Positions 15,113 to 21,865 of a stretch of DNA of 25,739 nucleotides are shown in pieces. The notes beneath the pieces were generated by a model. The model had not been told where the DNA came from, did no database searches, and was given only the letters and a program-made list of their open reading frames with translations. The position numbers and the translations under genes were made by a program. Position 1 is the stretch's first letter. Every line of letters starts with the position of its first letter. Source of the stretch: a virus; IMG/VR virus record IMGVR_UViG_3300046010_004944, positions 1-25,739 of that record; one strand, written 5' to 3'.

Positions 15113-16129
15113 ATGGGAAATTTAATCACATCGGTTGCTTCTTACACAGGTAAACAAGCAGAATTTCAAGAAACATTTGTATTAGCTTTGGCTAAAACTC
15201 CAGAGTTAGCGCAATTAGGTTTCAGAATTGAGCAAGATATTCAAAGCTCTAAAACGTTTTATAAAACAGGACGTTTACAAAAAATCACTAAAAAATCAGT
15301 AGATTGCAATACTGGAGATACTGCAACTGGTGTTCCAATTAGTTCAGTAGTGTTATCAGTTACACAAATGGAAGCTGAGTTATCACAATGTAAAGCACCA
15401 TTTGAAGCATCTATTTATGAAGCAGCTTTGAAAAAAGGTTATGATGTTTATAACTTAGAAGGTACTCAAATCCAAACTTTATTACTTGAAGTATTTGGTA
15501 ATGCGGTTGCTGCTGACTTATATCGTCAAATCTTTTTAAATGATACTACTTTAACTAACTCTGATTATACTGCTTATGAAGGTATTTTCAAAACGTTAAA
15601 AGCTGGTGTATTAGCTGGAGATGGTACTGTTAGAGTTGCTGCTGTTATTTCTGATACTGACATTAATCAAACTAATATCTTAGCTACTTTAGACACTTAT
15701 GTTGATTCTCAAAACTCAGTATTAAAATATAACTACACGCCTGACCAAAAGCGTATGTTTGTAACTGACCCAATTTACAGAGCATTAGAGCAAAAATATA
15801 CCACTTTAGGTAACTTAGAAAGTTCTAAAACTGAATTAATTAATGGTATCTCTACTCTTAAATTCAGAGGTATTCCAGTAGTAAACCTGTTAACTATCGG
15901 AGATTATATCAATGTTGACTTTGCAACTGGTTCACCAGCAACAGCAAATGATAACCGTATCATCTTAACTAATCCTTTAAACCACGTTATCGGTACAGAT
16001 TTATTGACTGATACTGCAAACGCTGAGTTTTGGTATGAGCGTAAAGATAAAAAGAACTACTGCCGTTTAAACTATCGTGCTGGTTATAAATACATTGATG
16101 GTGTAGAAAACGTTATCGGAGGATTCTAA
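15113..16129 (+). CDS. Major capsid protein (HK97 fold)
   Basis: A 338-residue protein placed directly after the protease-scaffold gene. It begins MGNLITSVASYTGKQAEFQE, has a long N-terminal helical region, CKAPFEASIYEAALKKGYDV in the middle, and a C-terminal half with FVTDPIYRALEQK, LKFRGIPVVNLL and ILTNPLNHVIGTD, the order found in HK97-type capsid proteins of Bacteroidota phages. Codon use (many ATC, CGT and AAC) marks it as highly expressed. The length is usual. A strong hairpin lies just after its stop. Confidence 0.88.
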   Translation: MGNLITSVASYTGKQAEFQETFVLALAKTPELAQLGFRIEQDIQSSKTFYKTGRLQKITKKSVDCNTGDTATGVPISSVVLSVTQMEAELSQCKAPFEASIYEAALKKGYDVYNLEGTQIQTLLLEVFGNAVAADLYRQIFLNDTTLTNSDYTAYEGIFKTLKAGVLAGDGTVRVAAVISDTDINQTNILATLDTYVDSQNSVLKYNYTPDQKRMFVTDPIYRALEQKYTTLGNLESSKTELINGISTLKFRGIPVVNLLTIGDYINVDFATGSPATANDNRIILTNPLNHVIGTDLLTDTANAEFWYERKDKKNYCRLNYRAGYKYIDGVENVIGGF

Positions 16130-16136
16130 ATTAAAT

Positions 16137-16154
16137 GGGAGGGTAATACCTCCC
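16137..16154 (+). other. GC-rich hairpin after the capsid gene
   Basis: GGGAGG (16137-16142) pairs with CCTCCC (16149-16154) around a 6-base loop. It is one of the most GC-rich stretches in an AT-rich window and lies 7 bases after the capsid stop. It is followed by CTTATTAC, not a T run, so it is more likely an mRNA-stabilising or processing hairpin or weak attenuator than a full terminator. Confidence 0.55.
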
Positions 16155-16185
16155 CTTATTACAAACAATTAAATAATAAAACAAA

Positions 16186-16755
16186 ATGCCAACATGTAAC
16201 GAATTATTATCAGGAATTACACCTGATTGCAACGGTCTAAATAAAGTAGGCGGTATTGACAAAAGAGTTTATTTTGTTGAAAAAAAGTATTTAAGTGTAA
16301 CCTATGATAATTTAGGTTATATGAACAGTATTGCTTTATCAAATGTGGGGTCTATTCCAGCTAAATTATACAAGTTTACAACTAAACGTGATAAAAATGT
16401 AGCTAACTGGCCTATGACAGTAGGTGAAAATGTTAATACTTATAATCATGGTATCACTTTACCATTGTATTTAAGCACACCAGCTCAAGTATTAGCTGCT
16501 GAAACATTAGCTAATACAGATGACTTAGTGTGTTTCTATCAAGAAAATGCTGAAAATATCAGAGTTTTAGGTATAGGACAAGGGTTAAATGGTTCTGCTG
16601 GTGAAGGTGGTTCAGGAACTTTATTAAACGATCCAACTGGTTATAGCTTAACTTTATCAGGTGAAGATAAAAATATGCCTAAATACTTTAGTATTAACGG
16701 AGCAAATGCAACAGTAGCTCAAAACATAGCATACTTAGACGCTTTATCTGCTTAA
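16186..16755 (+). CDS. Major tail tube protein (probable)
   Basis: A 189-residue protein: N-terminal MPTCNELLSGITPDCNGLNK, then GGIDKRVYFVEK, SVTYDNLGYMNSIAL, KLYKFTTKRD, YNHGITLPLYL, DDLVCFYQENAENIRVLGIG and GYSLTLSGEDKNMPKYF. This sequence of strands matches the tail tube family of Bacteroidota siphophages. It shares the G-free leader motif with the capsid gene and ends just before an intrinsic terminator, so the two most abundant virion proteins form one strongly expressed unit. In most siphophages the chaperone follows this gene; here it is about 10 kb upstream. Confidence 0.75.
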   Translation: MPTCNELLSGITPDCNGLNKVGGIDKRVYFVEKKYLSVTYDNLGYMNSIALSNVGSIPAKLYKFTTKRDKNVANWPMTVGENVNTYNHGITLPLYLSTPAQVLAAETLANTDDLVCFYQENAENIRVLGIGQGLNGSAGEGGSGTLLNDPTGYSLTLSGEDKNMPKYFSINGANATVAQNIAYLDALSA

Positions 16756-16776
16756 TTAAATTAATTACAAAAAAAG

Positions 16777-16808
16777 AATCCTAATCATTAATTTGGTTAG
16801 GATTTTTT
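16777..16808 (+). terminator. Intrinsic terminator after the tail tube gene
   Basis: AATCCTAA (16777-16784) pairs perfectly with TTAGGATT (16797-16804) around a 12-base loop. The T run 16803-16808 follows, its first two bases lying in the stem, and an A run precedes the stem. It ends the capsid/tail tube unit. The -33 box of the next promoter lies in its loop. Confidence 0.8.
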
Positions 16809-16819
16809 ATTTATATTTG
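16792..16819 (+). promoter_or_regulatory. Glycosylation-cassette promoter overlapping the terminator
   Basis: TTTG at 16792-16795, 16 bases, then an exact TATATTTG at 16812-16819, seven bases before the ATG at 16827. The -33 element lies in the terminator loop and the spacer contains its 3' stem and T run, so the cassette is insulated from the structural genes upstream and started afresh with an almost leaderless message. Confidence 0.7.
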
Positions 16820-16826
16820 TATCTGT

Positions 16827-17600
16827 ATGATAAACAGAGTTAACTCAGCTTTAAGAAACCCAATAGCAAATAGATACGAATTAAAACAACTTGTATCTGA
16901 GTTATGTAATTATAACATGAATCTTAATTGTGGTCAATGTATTAATGAAGCTGTTATATTATTAGGCAATTGGTTAAAGTTACAAGGTCAAGAAAATGAT
17001 TATAAGTCAAGAGCTTTCAAAGGTGAATATACATTAAAACAAATTAATCTATTTGTTCAGGTTTATAATTGTGGAGATGATGAACGTCAATACGAATTAG
17101 ATACTTGTTTAAAAAATAACAAAGCGTTAAATATTAATGGAGTGCCTTACTTTAATGTAATTGAGATTAAAGAACGTTTAACATTTAAAGAGTTATTTAA
17201 ACTTACTGAGCAATATCCTGATAGAATTAACATAATTGCTAATTCAGATATTTACTTTAATGAAACTATATTAAAATGCAGATGGTTGCAAGGTAAAGAA
17301 TGTTTTGCTTTATCTCGCTGGGATATTAACGGCAATACTGCTACTTTATTTGACCGTAAAGATTCTCAAGATGTTTGGATATTTAATGGGACTGTAACCG
17401 AAGATATAGGTAATTATTATTTAGGTGTTCCTGGATGCGACAATAAATTGATGTGGGAATTAAAATCAGTAGGTTATCAAGTATCAAACCCTTCTAAAAC
17501 AATACACAGTTTGCATTTACATAATTCTAATTATAGAACTTATGACCACAAAACAGAGAGAGTTCCACAGCCTTATCACTTTATAAAACCACATTATTAA
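16827..17600 (+). CDS. Glycosyltransferase-like protein with N-terminal CxxC extension
   Basis: A 257-residue protein. Residues about 73-257 resemble a GT-A-like family: FVQVYNCGDDERQYELDTCL (76-95), INIIANSDIYFNETI (134-148) with D141 as the probable metal or sugar-nucleotide ligand, CFALSRWD, then DRKDSQDVWIF (176-186), GVPGCDNK (200-207) and NPSKTIHSLHLHNS. The first 65 residues are helical with NCGQC (C35, C38) and look like a small phage protein fused in front. It opens the glycan cassette. The donor sugar and target are not readable; the virion or host surface glycans are candidates. Confidence 0.75.
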   Translation: MINRVNSALRNPIANRYELKQLVSELCNYNMNLNCGQCINEAVILLGNWLKLQGQENDYKSRAFKGEYTLKQINLFVQVYNCGDDERQYELDTCLKNNKALNINGVPYFNVIEIKERLTFKELFKLTEQYPDRINIIANSDIYFNETILKCRWLQGKECFALSRWDINGNTATLFDRKDSQDVWIFNGTVTEDIGNYYLGVPGCDNKLMWELKSVGYQVSNPSKTIHSLHLHNSNYRTYDHKTERVPQPYHFIKPHY

Positions 17601-17601
17601 T

Positions 17602-17835
17602 ATGTATAAAATAGATAAAAATATAAAACCCCCAACTGCGTTACTTTATCCGTTTAAAGATATGGAAGTGGGAGATAGTTTTTTTATAGAATCTAAAGAT
17701 AAAAAAGAAGCTCAGTTATTTAGATTAAAAGCAATGGGAGCAGCAAGGCAATATGTTTATAAATCTCAATCAAAAGATTTAAAATATGTTACTAGGTATG
17801 TAGAAAACGGAATAAGAATTTGGAGAATTAAATAA
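17602..17835 (+). CDS. Small phage protein, DUF7303-like
   Basis: A 77-residue basic protein with YPFKDMEVGDSFFIESKDK and, later, YVTRYVENGIRIWRIK. The PF..M..GDSF phrase plus a terminal TR...G.RIWR is a common small-protein pattern in Bacteroidota phages, and I associate it with DUF7303. It lies one base after the first glycosyltransferase and three bases before the next, so it belongs to the cassette operon. The biochemical role is unknown; the strand-rich C-terminus could bind nucleic acid. Confidence 0.65.
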   Translation: MYKIDKNIKPPTALLYPFKDMEVGDSFFIESKDKKEAQLFRLKAMGAARQYVYKSQSKDLKYVTRYVENGIRIWRIK

Positions 17836-17838
17836 ATT

Positions 17839-18765
17839 ATGAAAATACTACATATAGGTTTATGCGTACAACCTAAACCATACAACGGATTCCAACAAGC
17901 ATTTACTGATGTAGTTGGTGAGGAAAATTATAGAGAGATTAGTACAGGAGAAGAAAACTTAAATGCTAAAGTATTAATTTTAGCCAATGAGTTTAAACCT
18001 AATATTGTATTTATGCAAATACAAGCTCCAAATATAATTTTACATAACGTATGTCAAAGATTAAAAGACATGGGTTGTTTTATAATTAATTGGACTGGAG
18101 ATAAACGTCACGAAGTGCCACAATGGATGATAGATTTAGCACCTTATGTATCTTTAACTTCATTTAGTAATATGGATGACGTAAATACCATGCGTTCATT
18201 AGGCTTTAAATCTGACTATTTAGAGATAGGTTACAATGAAAGTATTTATACTCCAGTTGGCGAAGCATTAAATATGCCTGAAATAATATTTATGGGTAAC
18301 AATTATGGACGTGGTTATTTTCCTATGAGTGGTTTTCGTATTGATATGGTAGATTTTTTACGTCAAGAATACGGTAATAGATTTGGTGTTTACGGTTCAG
18401 GGTGGGCTTATGGTAACGGTAACTTTAATCATAGCCAATTAGAAGAAGCTAAAGCGTATAGAGGTGCTAAAATTGCTATAAATTGTAGCCATTTTGATAG
18501 CTTAAATTACAATAGTGATAGGTTATTAAGGATTTTAGGTAGTGGTACTATGTGTTTGAGTTATGATCATTTAGGAATGAAGGAAACTTATAACCATGAT
18601 AAGGTTAGTTATTTTAAAAGATTTGATGAGTTACAGTATAAAATAGAATTAGCTTTAGAATATCCTGAAGATTCAAAACTTATGGCATTAAATGGATATA
18701 ATTTTGTAAAAAATACATTCACTTTTAAAAATCAAGTCGAAAATATTATTAACTTAGCAAAATGA
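17839..18765 (+). CDS. CgeB-family glycosyltransferase (GT-B fold)
   Basis: A 308-residue protein starting MKILHIGLCVQPKPYNGFQQ with a Rossmann-like N-terminal domain (NIVFMQIQAPN, FIINWTGDKRHEVPQW). The C-terminal domain has IIFMGNNYGRG (149-159), FGVYGSGW (182-189), YRGAKIAINCS (207-217), SDRLLRILGSGTMCLS (226-241) and a closing GYNFVKNTFTF. These match glycosyltransferase family 1-type proteins of the CgeB/spore-maturation group. It would transfer a sugar from a nucleotide donor. It overlaps the next small gene by four bases (ATGA). Confidence 0.85.
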   Translation: MKILHIGLCVQPKPYNGFQQAFTDVVGEENYREISTGEENLNAKVLILANEFKPNIVFMQIQAPNIILHNVCQRLKDMGCFIINWTGDKRHEVPQWMIDLAPYVSLTSFSNMDDVNTMRSLGFKSDYLEIGYNESIYTPVGEALNMPEIIFMGNNYGRGYFPMSGFRIDMVDFLRQEYGNRFGVYGSGWAYGNGNFNHSQLEEAKAYRGAKIAINCSHFDSLNYNSDRLLRILGSGTMCLSYDHLGMKETYNHDKVSYFKRFDELQYKIELALEYPEDSKLMALNGYNFVKNTFTFKNQVENIINLAK

Positions 18766-18974
18766 TAGATTGGAATAATAGACTAACAACTCAGTTTGAT
18801 TTTGTAAAAGAAAAAATACAAGACATCAAGCATAATAAATCAAATGGTAATTTAACTATTAATTACTATTATTTTGATAAAGAATATAAACTAGAAGTTA
18901 CTGGACAAATTACAGATGATTTTTTAACGGTTGATTATATAGCATATAGTCATATAATAAATGGATATTTATGA
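18762..18974 (+). CDS. Hypothetical 70-residue protein
   Basis: Coupled by ATGA-type four-base overlaps on both sides, between two glycosyltransferase genes, so very likely translated. The sequence is a charged helix (FDFVKEKIQDIKHNK) followed by beta strands (LTINYYYFDKEYKLEVTG). No signal peptide, membrane segment or known motif. It may be a helper of its neighbours; no function can be given. Confidence 0.7.
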   Translation: MIDWNNRLTTQFDFVKEKIQDIKHNKSNGNLTINYYYFDKEYKLEVTGQITDDFLTVDYIAYSHIINGYL

Positions 18975-19711
18975 AAGTAATAGGATTATTAACCATACAT
19001 TATGGTAAAGAATATTTAAAAGAATGTTTAACTTCTATAAAAAATCATTGTGAAAAAGTTGTTGTGGCTTATACTGAAAAACCATCTCACGGATTTGGAA
19101 CAACAGAAACTTGCCCTGATAGTAAGTCAGATATTAAATTAATTTGTGAACAAGTATTAGGAGATAAATTAATATGGGATGAATACGATAATTATACAGC
19201 AGAAAATCAACACCGAAGACAAGTTCATAATTACTCGAACGGTTATGATTTAGTTTTAACAATTGATGCGGATGAGGTATTTGAACCTAGTGAGTTAACA
19301 AATGCTTTAGAATACGCTTATAATAATCAACAAAGATATTACGGAATTAAAGGTTATATAAACTTTTGGCGTTCTTTTAATTGGGCTTGTTATGATGGAT
19401 TTAGACCTATTAGAATTGAAAACTTAAACAATTCAAATACACATCAAAATCATGAATGTCCATTAACTATTTATCATTTTAGTACTGCTCAAAGTGAACC
19501 AGTAATGAGATATAAATATAAAATATTCGGTCATGCTTCAGAGATTAAAACTGATTGGTTAGATAGCATACATTATAAATGGACGCCTAAAAATAACTTT
19601 GGAGATTTGCATCCAGTTAGTTATAATTTATGGAATGCTGTACCATACGCAAAACATAATATGCCTGAGTTTTTAAAACAGCATCCTAACTTTAATAAAG
19701 AATTGATATAA
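18971..19711 (+). CDS. Family 2-type glycosyltransferase
   Basis: A 246-residue GT-A-fold enzyme. The N-terminus IGLLTIHYGKEYLKECLTSI is the standard opening of GT2 proteins, HCEKVVVAYTEKPS forms the nucleotide-binding strand, and LTIDADEVFEPSEL carries the DxD metal motif (D99, D101). C-terminal HYKWTPKNNFGD and histidines could belong to the acceptor site. It overlaps the preceding gene by four bases and the next by one (TAATG). It probably adds one sugar in a chain built with the other cassette enzymes. Confidence 0.8.
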   Translation: MKVIGLLTIHYGKEYLKECLTSIKNHCEKVVVAYTEKPSHGFGTTETCPDSKSDIKLICEQVLGDKLIWDEYDNYTAENQHRRQVHNYSNGYDLVLTIDADEVFEPSELTNALEYAYNNQQRYYGIKGYINFWRSFNWACYDGFRPIRIENLNNSNTHQNHECPLTIYHFSTAQSEPVMRYKYKIFGHASEIKTDWLDSIHYKWTPKNNFGDLHPVSYNLWNAVPYAKHNMPEFLKQHPNFNKELI

Positions 19712-20250
19712 TGTTAGCGGTATCATTAATAGAAAATAAACCATTAAGCACTAAAACAGCTTTAGCACACGCTCCATTTTTACCAGATGATGCTATATTA
19801 TATGAAGAACCTCGTTTAAATTCAATACATGAATACAATAAACGATTAACTTCCTTAGAGTTTTGGAATCAGTTTGATGAGGAAAATATATTAATTATAC
19901 AACATGATAGCGTAATTTTAAGAAATGGTATTGAAGATTATTACCAATATGATTTTATAGGCGCACCAATTAAATGGATAGATTTTCCAGCTATGAACGG
20001 TGGCTTTAGTTTAAGACGTAAATCCGCTATGATTAATGTTATTAAAAACTATCATTATAACGGTTTAGAAAATGAAGATTTATATTTTTGTAACGGATTG
20101 AAACAACTTAACGGAAATTTACCTACATTTGAAACTGGTAAAACATTTAGCTGTGAAACTATATTTAATTTAGGCTCTTTAGGTTACCATGCAATAGATA
20201 AATATTTAACAAATGAACAAATAAACCAAATAAAAACACAATATGAATAA
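19711..20250 (+). CDS. DUF5672 glycosyltransferase-like protein
   Basis: A 179-residue protein that matches the DUF5672 pattern along its length: NILIIQHDSVILRNGIEDYY (59-78) with H65 and D66 in the place of the usual Q-D, YDFIGAPIKW (80-89), MNGGFSLRRKSAM (95-107), ENEDLYFCNGL (120-130) and an FSCE segment before the C-terminal helix. DUF5672 proteins are regarded as sugar transferases of GT-A type. It starts within the stop codon of the preceding gene and overlaps the next by eight bases. Confidence 0.8.
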   Translation: MLAVSLIENKPLSTKTALAHAPFLPDDAILYEEPRLNSIHEYNKRLTSLEFWNQFDEENILIIQHDSVILRNGIEDYYQYDFIGAPIKWIDFPAMNGGFSLRRKSAMINVIKNYHYNGLENEDLYFCNGLKQLNGNLPTFETGKTFSCETIFNLGSLGYHAIDKYLTNEQINQIKTQYE

Positions 20251-20458
20251 AGTAATAGCATCATTTATAATATCATTAATAGTAAGTTATTTATTTAACT
20301 CGTATTGCTACAATTCATTTAATCCTCAAAACTTCCCTTTAGGAGCTAAGATTTTACAATGTTTAGGAGTTTTAATTATTTTAGGCATATCATCAATAGT
20401 TAAATCTGAAGTAATAAATGATTTAAAAAATGAAGTAGAAAAACTAAAAAATAAATAA
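20243..20458 (+). CDS. Small two-helix membrane protein
   Basis: A 71-residue protein with two probable membrane segments, about residues 4-18 (VIASFIISLIVSYLF) and 34-52 (GAKILQCLGVLIILGISSI), then a charged helical tail (EVINDLKNEVEKLKNK). The topology would fit a holin, but also a small membrane anchor for the glycan enzymes around it. Since it is embedded between transferase genes and no endolysin is near, the holin call is not supported beyond topology. Confidence 0.65.
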   Translation: MNKVIASFIISLIVSYLFNSYCYNSFNPQNFPLGAKILQCLGVLIILGISSIVKSEVINDLKNEVEKLKNK

Positions 20459-20460
20459 AT

Positions 20461-21030
20461 ATGAGTGAATTAATCAAACAAAATTACAACCTAGCTTGTA
20501 TAACACCATCTGATATTAATGAACATATTGATACGCTATATAATTTAGCTAAAGAATGTAGCCATGTTACAGAGATGGGAGTTAGAAATGTTGTAAGTAC
20601 ATGGGCTTTTATGCTTCGTGATCCTGAAGTATTAATAGGTATTGATTTACATACTAATTTTAATGTAGATAAAGCACTATTAGCCTATCCTAAATGGAAG
20701 TTTATTAAATCAGATACTACTAAAATTAAGATAGAAGAAACTGATTTATTGTTTATCGATACATTACATATCTATTCTCAATTAAAAAAAGAGTTAGTTT
20801 TACATGCAGACAAGGTTAAAAAGTATATTGTATTACATGATACTACTACTTACGGATTTGTAGATGAACCAACTGATTGGCAAACTCCAGAGATTATGGA
20901 AAATTATAAACTTGAAGAAAAAAGAGGGTTACAACCAGCTATAATTGAATTTTTAAATGATAATCCTGAATGGATTATGTTTAAAGAATACACTAACAAC
21001 AATGGATTAACAATTTTAAAAAGAAAATAA
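20461..21030 (+). CDS. SAM-methyltransferase-like / CmcI-like protein
   Basis: A 189-residue Rossmann-like protein. CSHVTEMGVRNVVSTW (33-48) corresponds to methyltransferase motif I (E38, G40), VLIGIDLH (57-64) supplies the acidic ribose-binding position (D62), and LLFIDTLHIYSQLKKEL (96-112) followed by YIVLHDTTTYG (122-132) is the D..H.Y...EL...HD pattern of Methyltransf_24 and cephalosporin-hydroxylase-like (CmcI) proteins. In a sugar cassette it may methylate a glycan, which would cap or diversify it. The fold is fairly clear; the substrate is unknown. Confidence 0.7.
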   Translation: MSELIKQNYNLACITPSDINEHIDTLYNLAKECSHVTEMGVRNVVSTWAFMLRDPEVLIGIDLHTNFNVDKALLAYPKWKFIKSDTTKIKIEETDLLFIDTLHIYSQLKKELVLHADKVKKYIVLHDTTTYGFVDEPTDWQTPEIMENYKLEEKRGLQPAIIEFLNDNPEWIMFKEYTNNNGLTILKRK

Positions 21031-21031
21031 T

Positions 21032-21355
21032 ATGAGCAAATACATTTTAAAACCAGGTTACGAAACTATCATTACTAAATCAGATGATGGACACGAATTA
21101 TTAATTACACCAAATACATTTAACGATTATTTTGGTGACTTAATGATGAAAAATAATCAAGGTCATTTATTAACTATTAGCCAAGACTGGGTTAATAATA
21201 ATAGTACAGAAAAAAAAACATTCACCCAAATTACGGAAAATGTTATTTTATTAACCTCGAATCAAGAAAAGATAGAAGAAAAACAACAGAATCAAACTGT
21301 AAAAGTGCAGGAGTTAAAGTCAAAAGGTGGGAGGCCACGAATAAACAAAATTTAG
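21032..21355 (+). CDS. Hypothetical 107-residue protein, zero-frame product
   Basis: The N-terminal 60 residues (MSKYILKPGYETIITKSDDG, then ELLITPNTFND) look like a small beta domain. After residue 61 the zero frame is low-complexity (EKIEEKQQNQTVKVQELK) and ends SKGGRPRINKI, a basic tail common in small Bacteroidota phage proteins. The last 130 or so bases overlap, in the -1 frame, the beginning of a glycosyltransferase family 25 domain. The nine-A run at 21210-21218 lies at the switch point. Both the short protein and a frameshifted fusion may be made. Confidence 0.6.
   Translation: MSKYILKPGYETIITKSDDGHELLITPNTFNDYFGDLMMKNNQGHLLTISQDWVNNNSTEKKTFTQITENVILLTSNQEKIEEKQQNQTVKVQELKSKGGRPRINKI
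21210..21218 (+). other. Candidate -1 frameshift site, A9
   Basis: Zero-frame codons are GAA AAA AAA ACA, giving the heptamer A AAA AAA (21211-21217), a known efficient -1 slippery pattern. Nine A's also permit polymerase slippage. The -1 frame is closed by stops up to 21204 and open from there to 21828, where it encodes the GT25 domain. Confidence 0.65.
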
Positions 21356-21828
21356 AACATAATGGACGTATTAAAGCTACTGAAATAGCAGCATTAAGAA
21401 GCCATAAAACATTATTAGAACACGCTTATAATTCAGGTTATGAGCGTGTTTTTATTTTAGAAGATGATATAGATTTTTGTGATAACTTTAAACTTAAATT
21501 AGCTAATGCTATGCTTGAACTTCCTGAAGATTGGGATTGCTTACATTTAGCTGGTTATAGCCCATCTGACTGCCTAATTAATTATAGCGGATTATTGTAT
21601 AAATCTATTAAAACATGGGGGGGTTATTCATATATTGTTAATCGTAAAGCAATACCAAAACTAATAGAAGAAATTAGTAAGGAATTAACGCAAGTTGACA
21701 CACATTATACATGGATTATGAAAGATATGAACTGGTTTAAAACTAAAGAAATGCTAGTTTATCACTTGCCAGGCTATTCAGATATTAACGAAGCTCACCG
21801 AGATATTAAGGAATTATATAATAAATAA
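21217..21828 (+). CDS. GT25 (LPS-type) glycosyltransferase, reached by -1 shift
   Basis: In the -1 frame relative to the preceding gene the reading is CYFINLESRKDRR, KSAGVKVKRWEAT, HNGRIKATEIAALRSHKTLL, YERVFILEDDIDFCDNF, ELPEDWDCLHLAG and WGGYSYIVNRKAIPKL: a complete glycosyltransferase family 25 domain, including the EDD catalytic motif. No ATG, GTG or TTG exists in this frame between the stop at 21202-21204 and the ATG at 21511, which would remove the N-terminal third and the EDD motif. A -1 shift at A9 gives a fusion of about 265 residues (62 + 203). Alternatives are a homopolymer miscall, a rare ATT start at 21220, or a decayed gene. Confidence 0.75.
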   Translation, partial: NIHPNYGKCYFINLESRKDRRKTTESNCKSAGVKVKRWEATNKQNLEHNGRIKATEIAALRSHKTLLEHAYNSGYERVFILEDDIDFCDNFKLKLANAMLELPEDWDCLHLAGYSPSDCLINYSGLLYKSIKTWGGYSYIVNRKAIPKLIEEISKELTQVDTHYTWIMKDMNWFKTKEMLVYHLPGYSDINEAHRDIKELYNK

Positions 21829-21853
21829 TAGTATTTAATTTAGTGTTATGTAT

Positions 21854-21861
21854 TAATTTTA
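21854..21861 (+). promoter_or_regulatory. -7 element abutting the portal start
   Basis: TAATTTTA matches TAnnTTTG except for the last base and ends exactly four bases before the portal ATG, as at the lipoprotein and protease genes. No clear -33 TTTG was found, so support is moderate to weak. Confidence 0.35.
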
Positions 21862-21865
21862 TAAC

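Noticed and set aside
20243-20458. Holin
   Set aside because: Two membrane helices and a charged tail fit, but there is no endolysin nearby and the gene is embedded in the glycan cassette.
21511-21828. 105-residue protein starting at the ATG at 21511
   Set aside because: It begins in the middle of a GT25 domain and lacks the N-terminal third and the EDD motif, which are intact upstream in the same frame.
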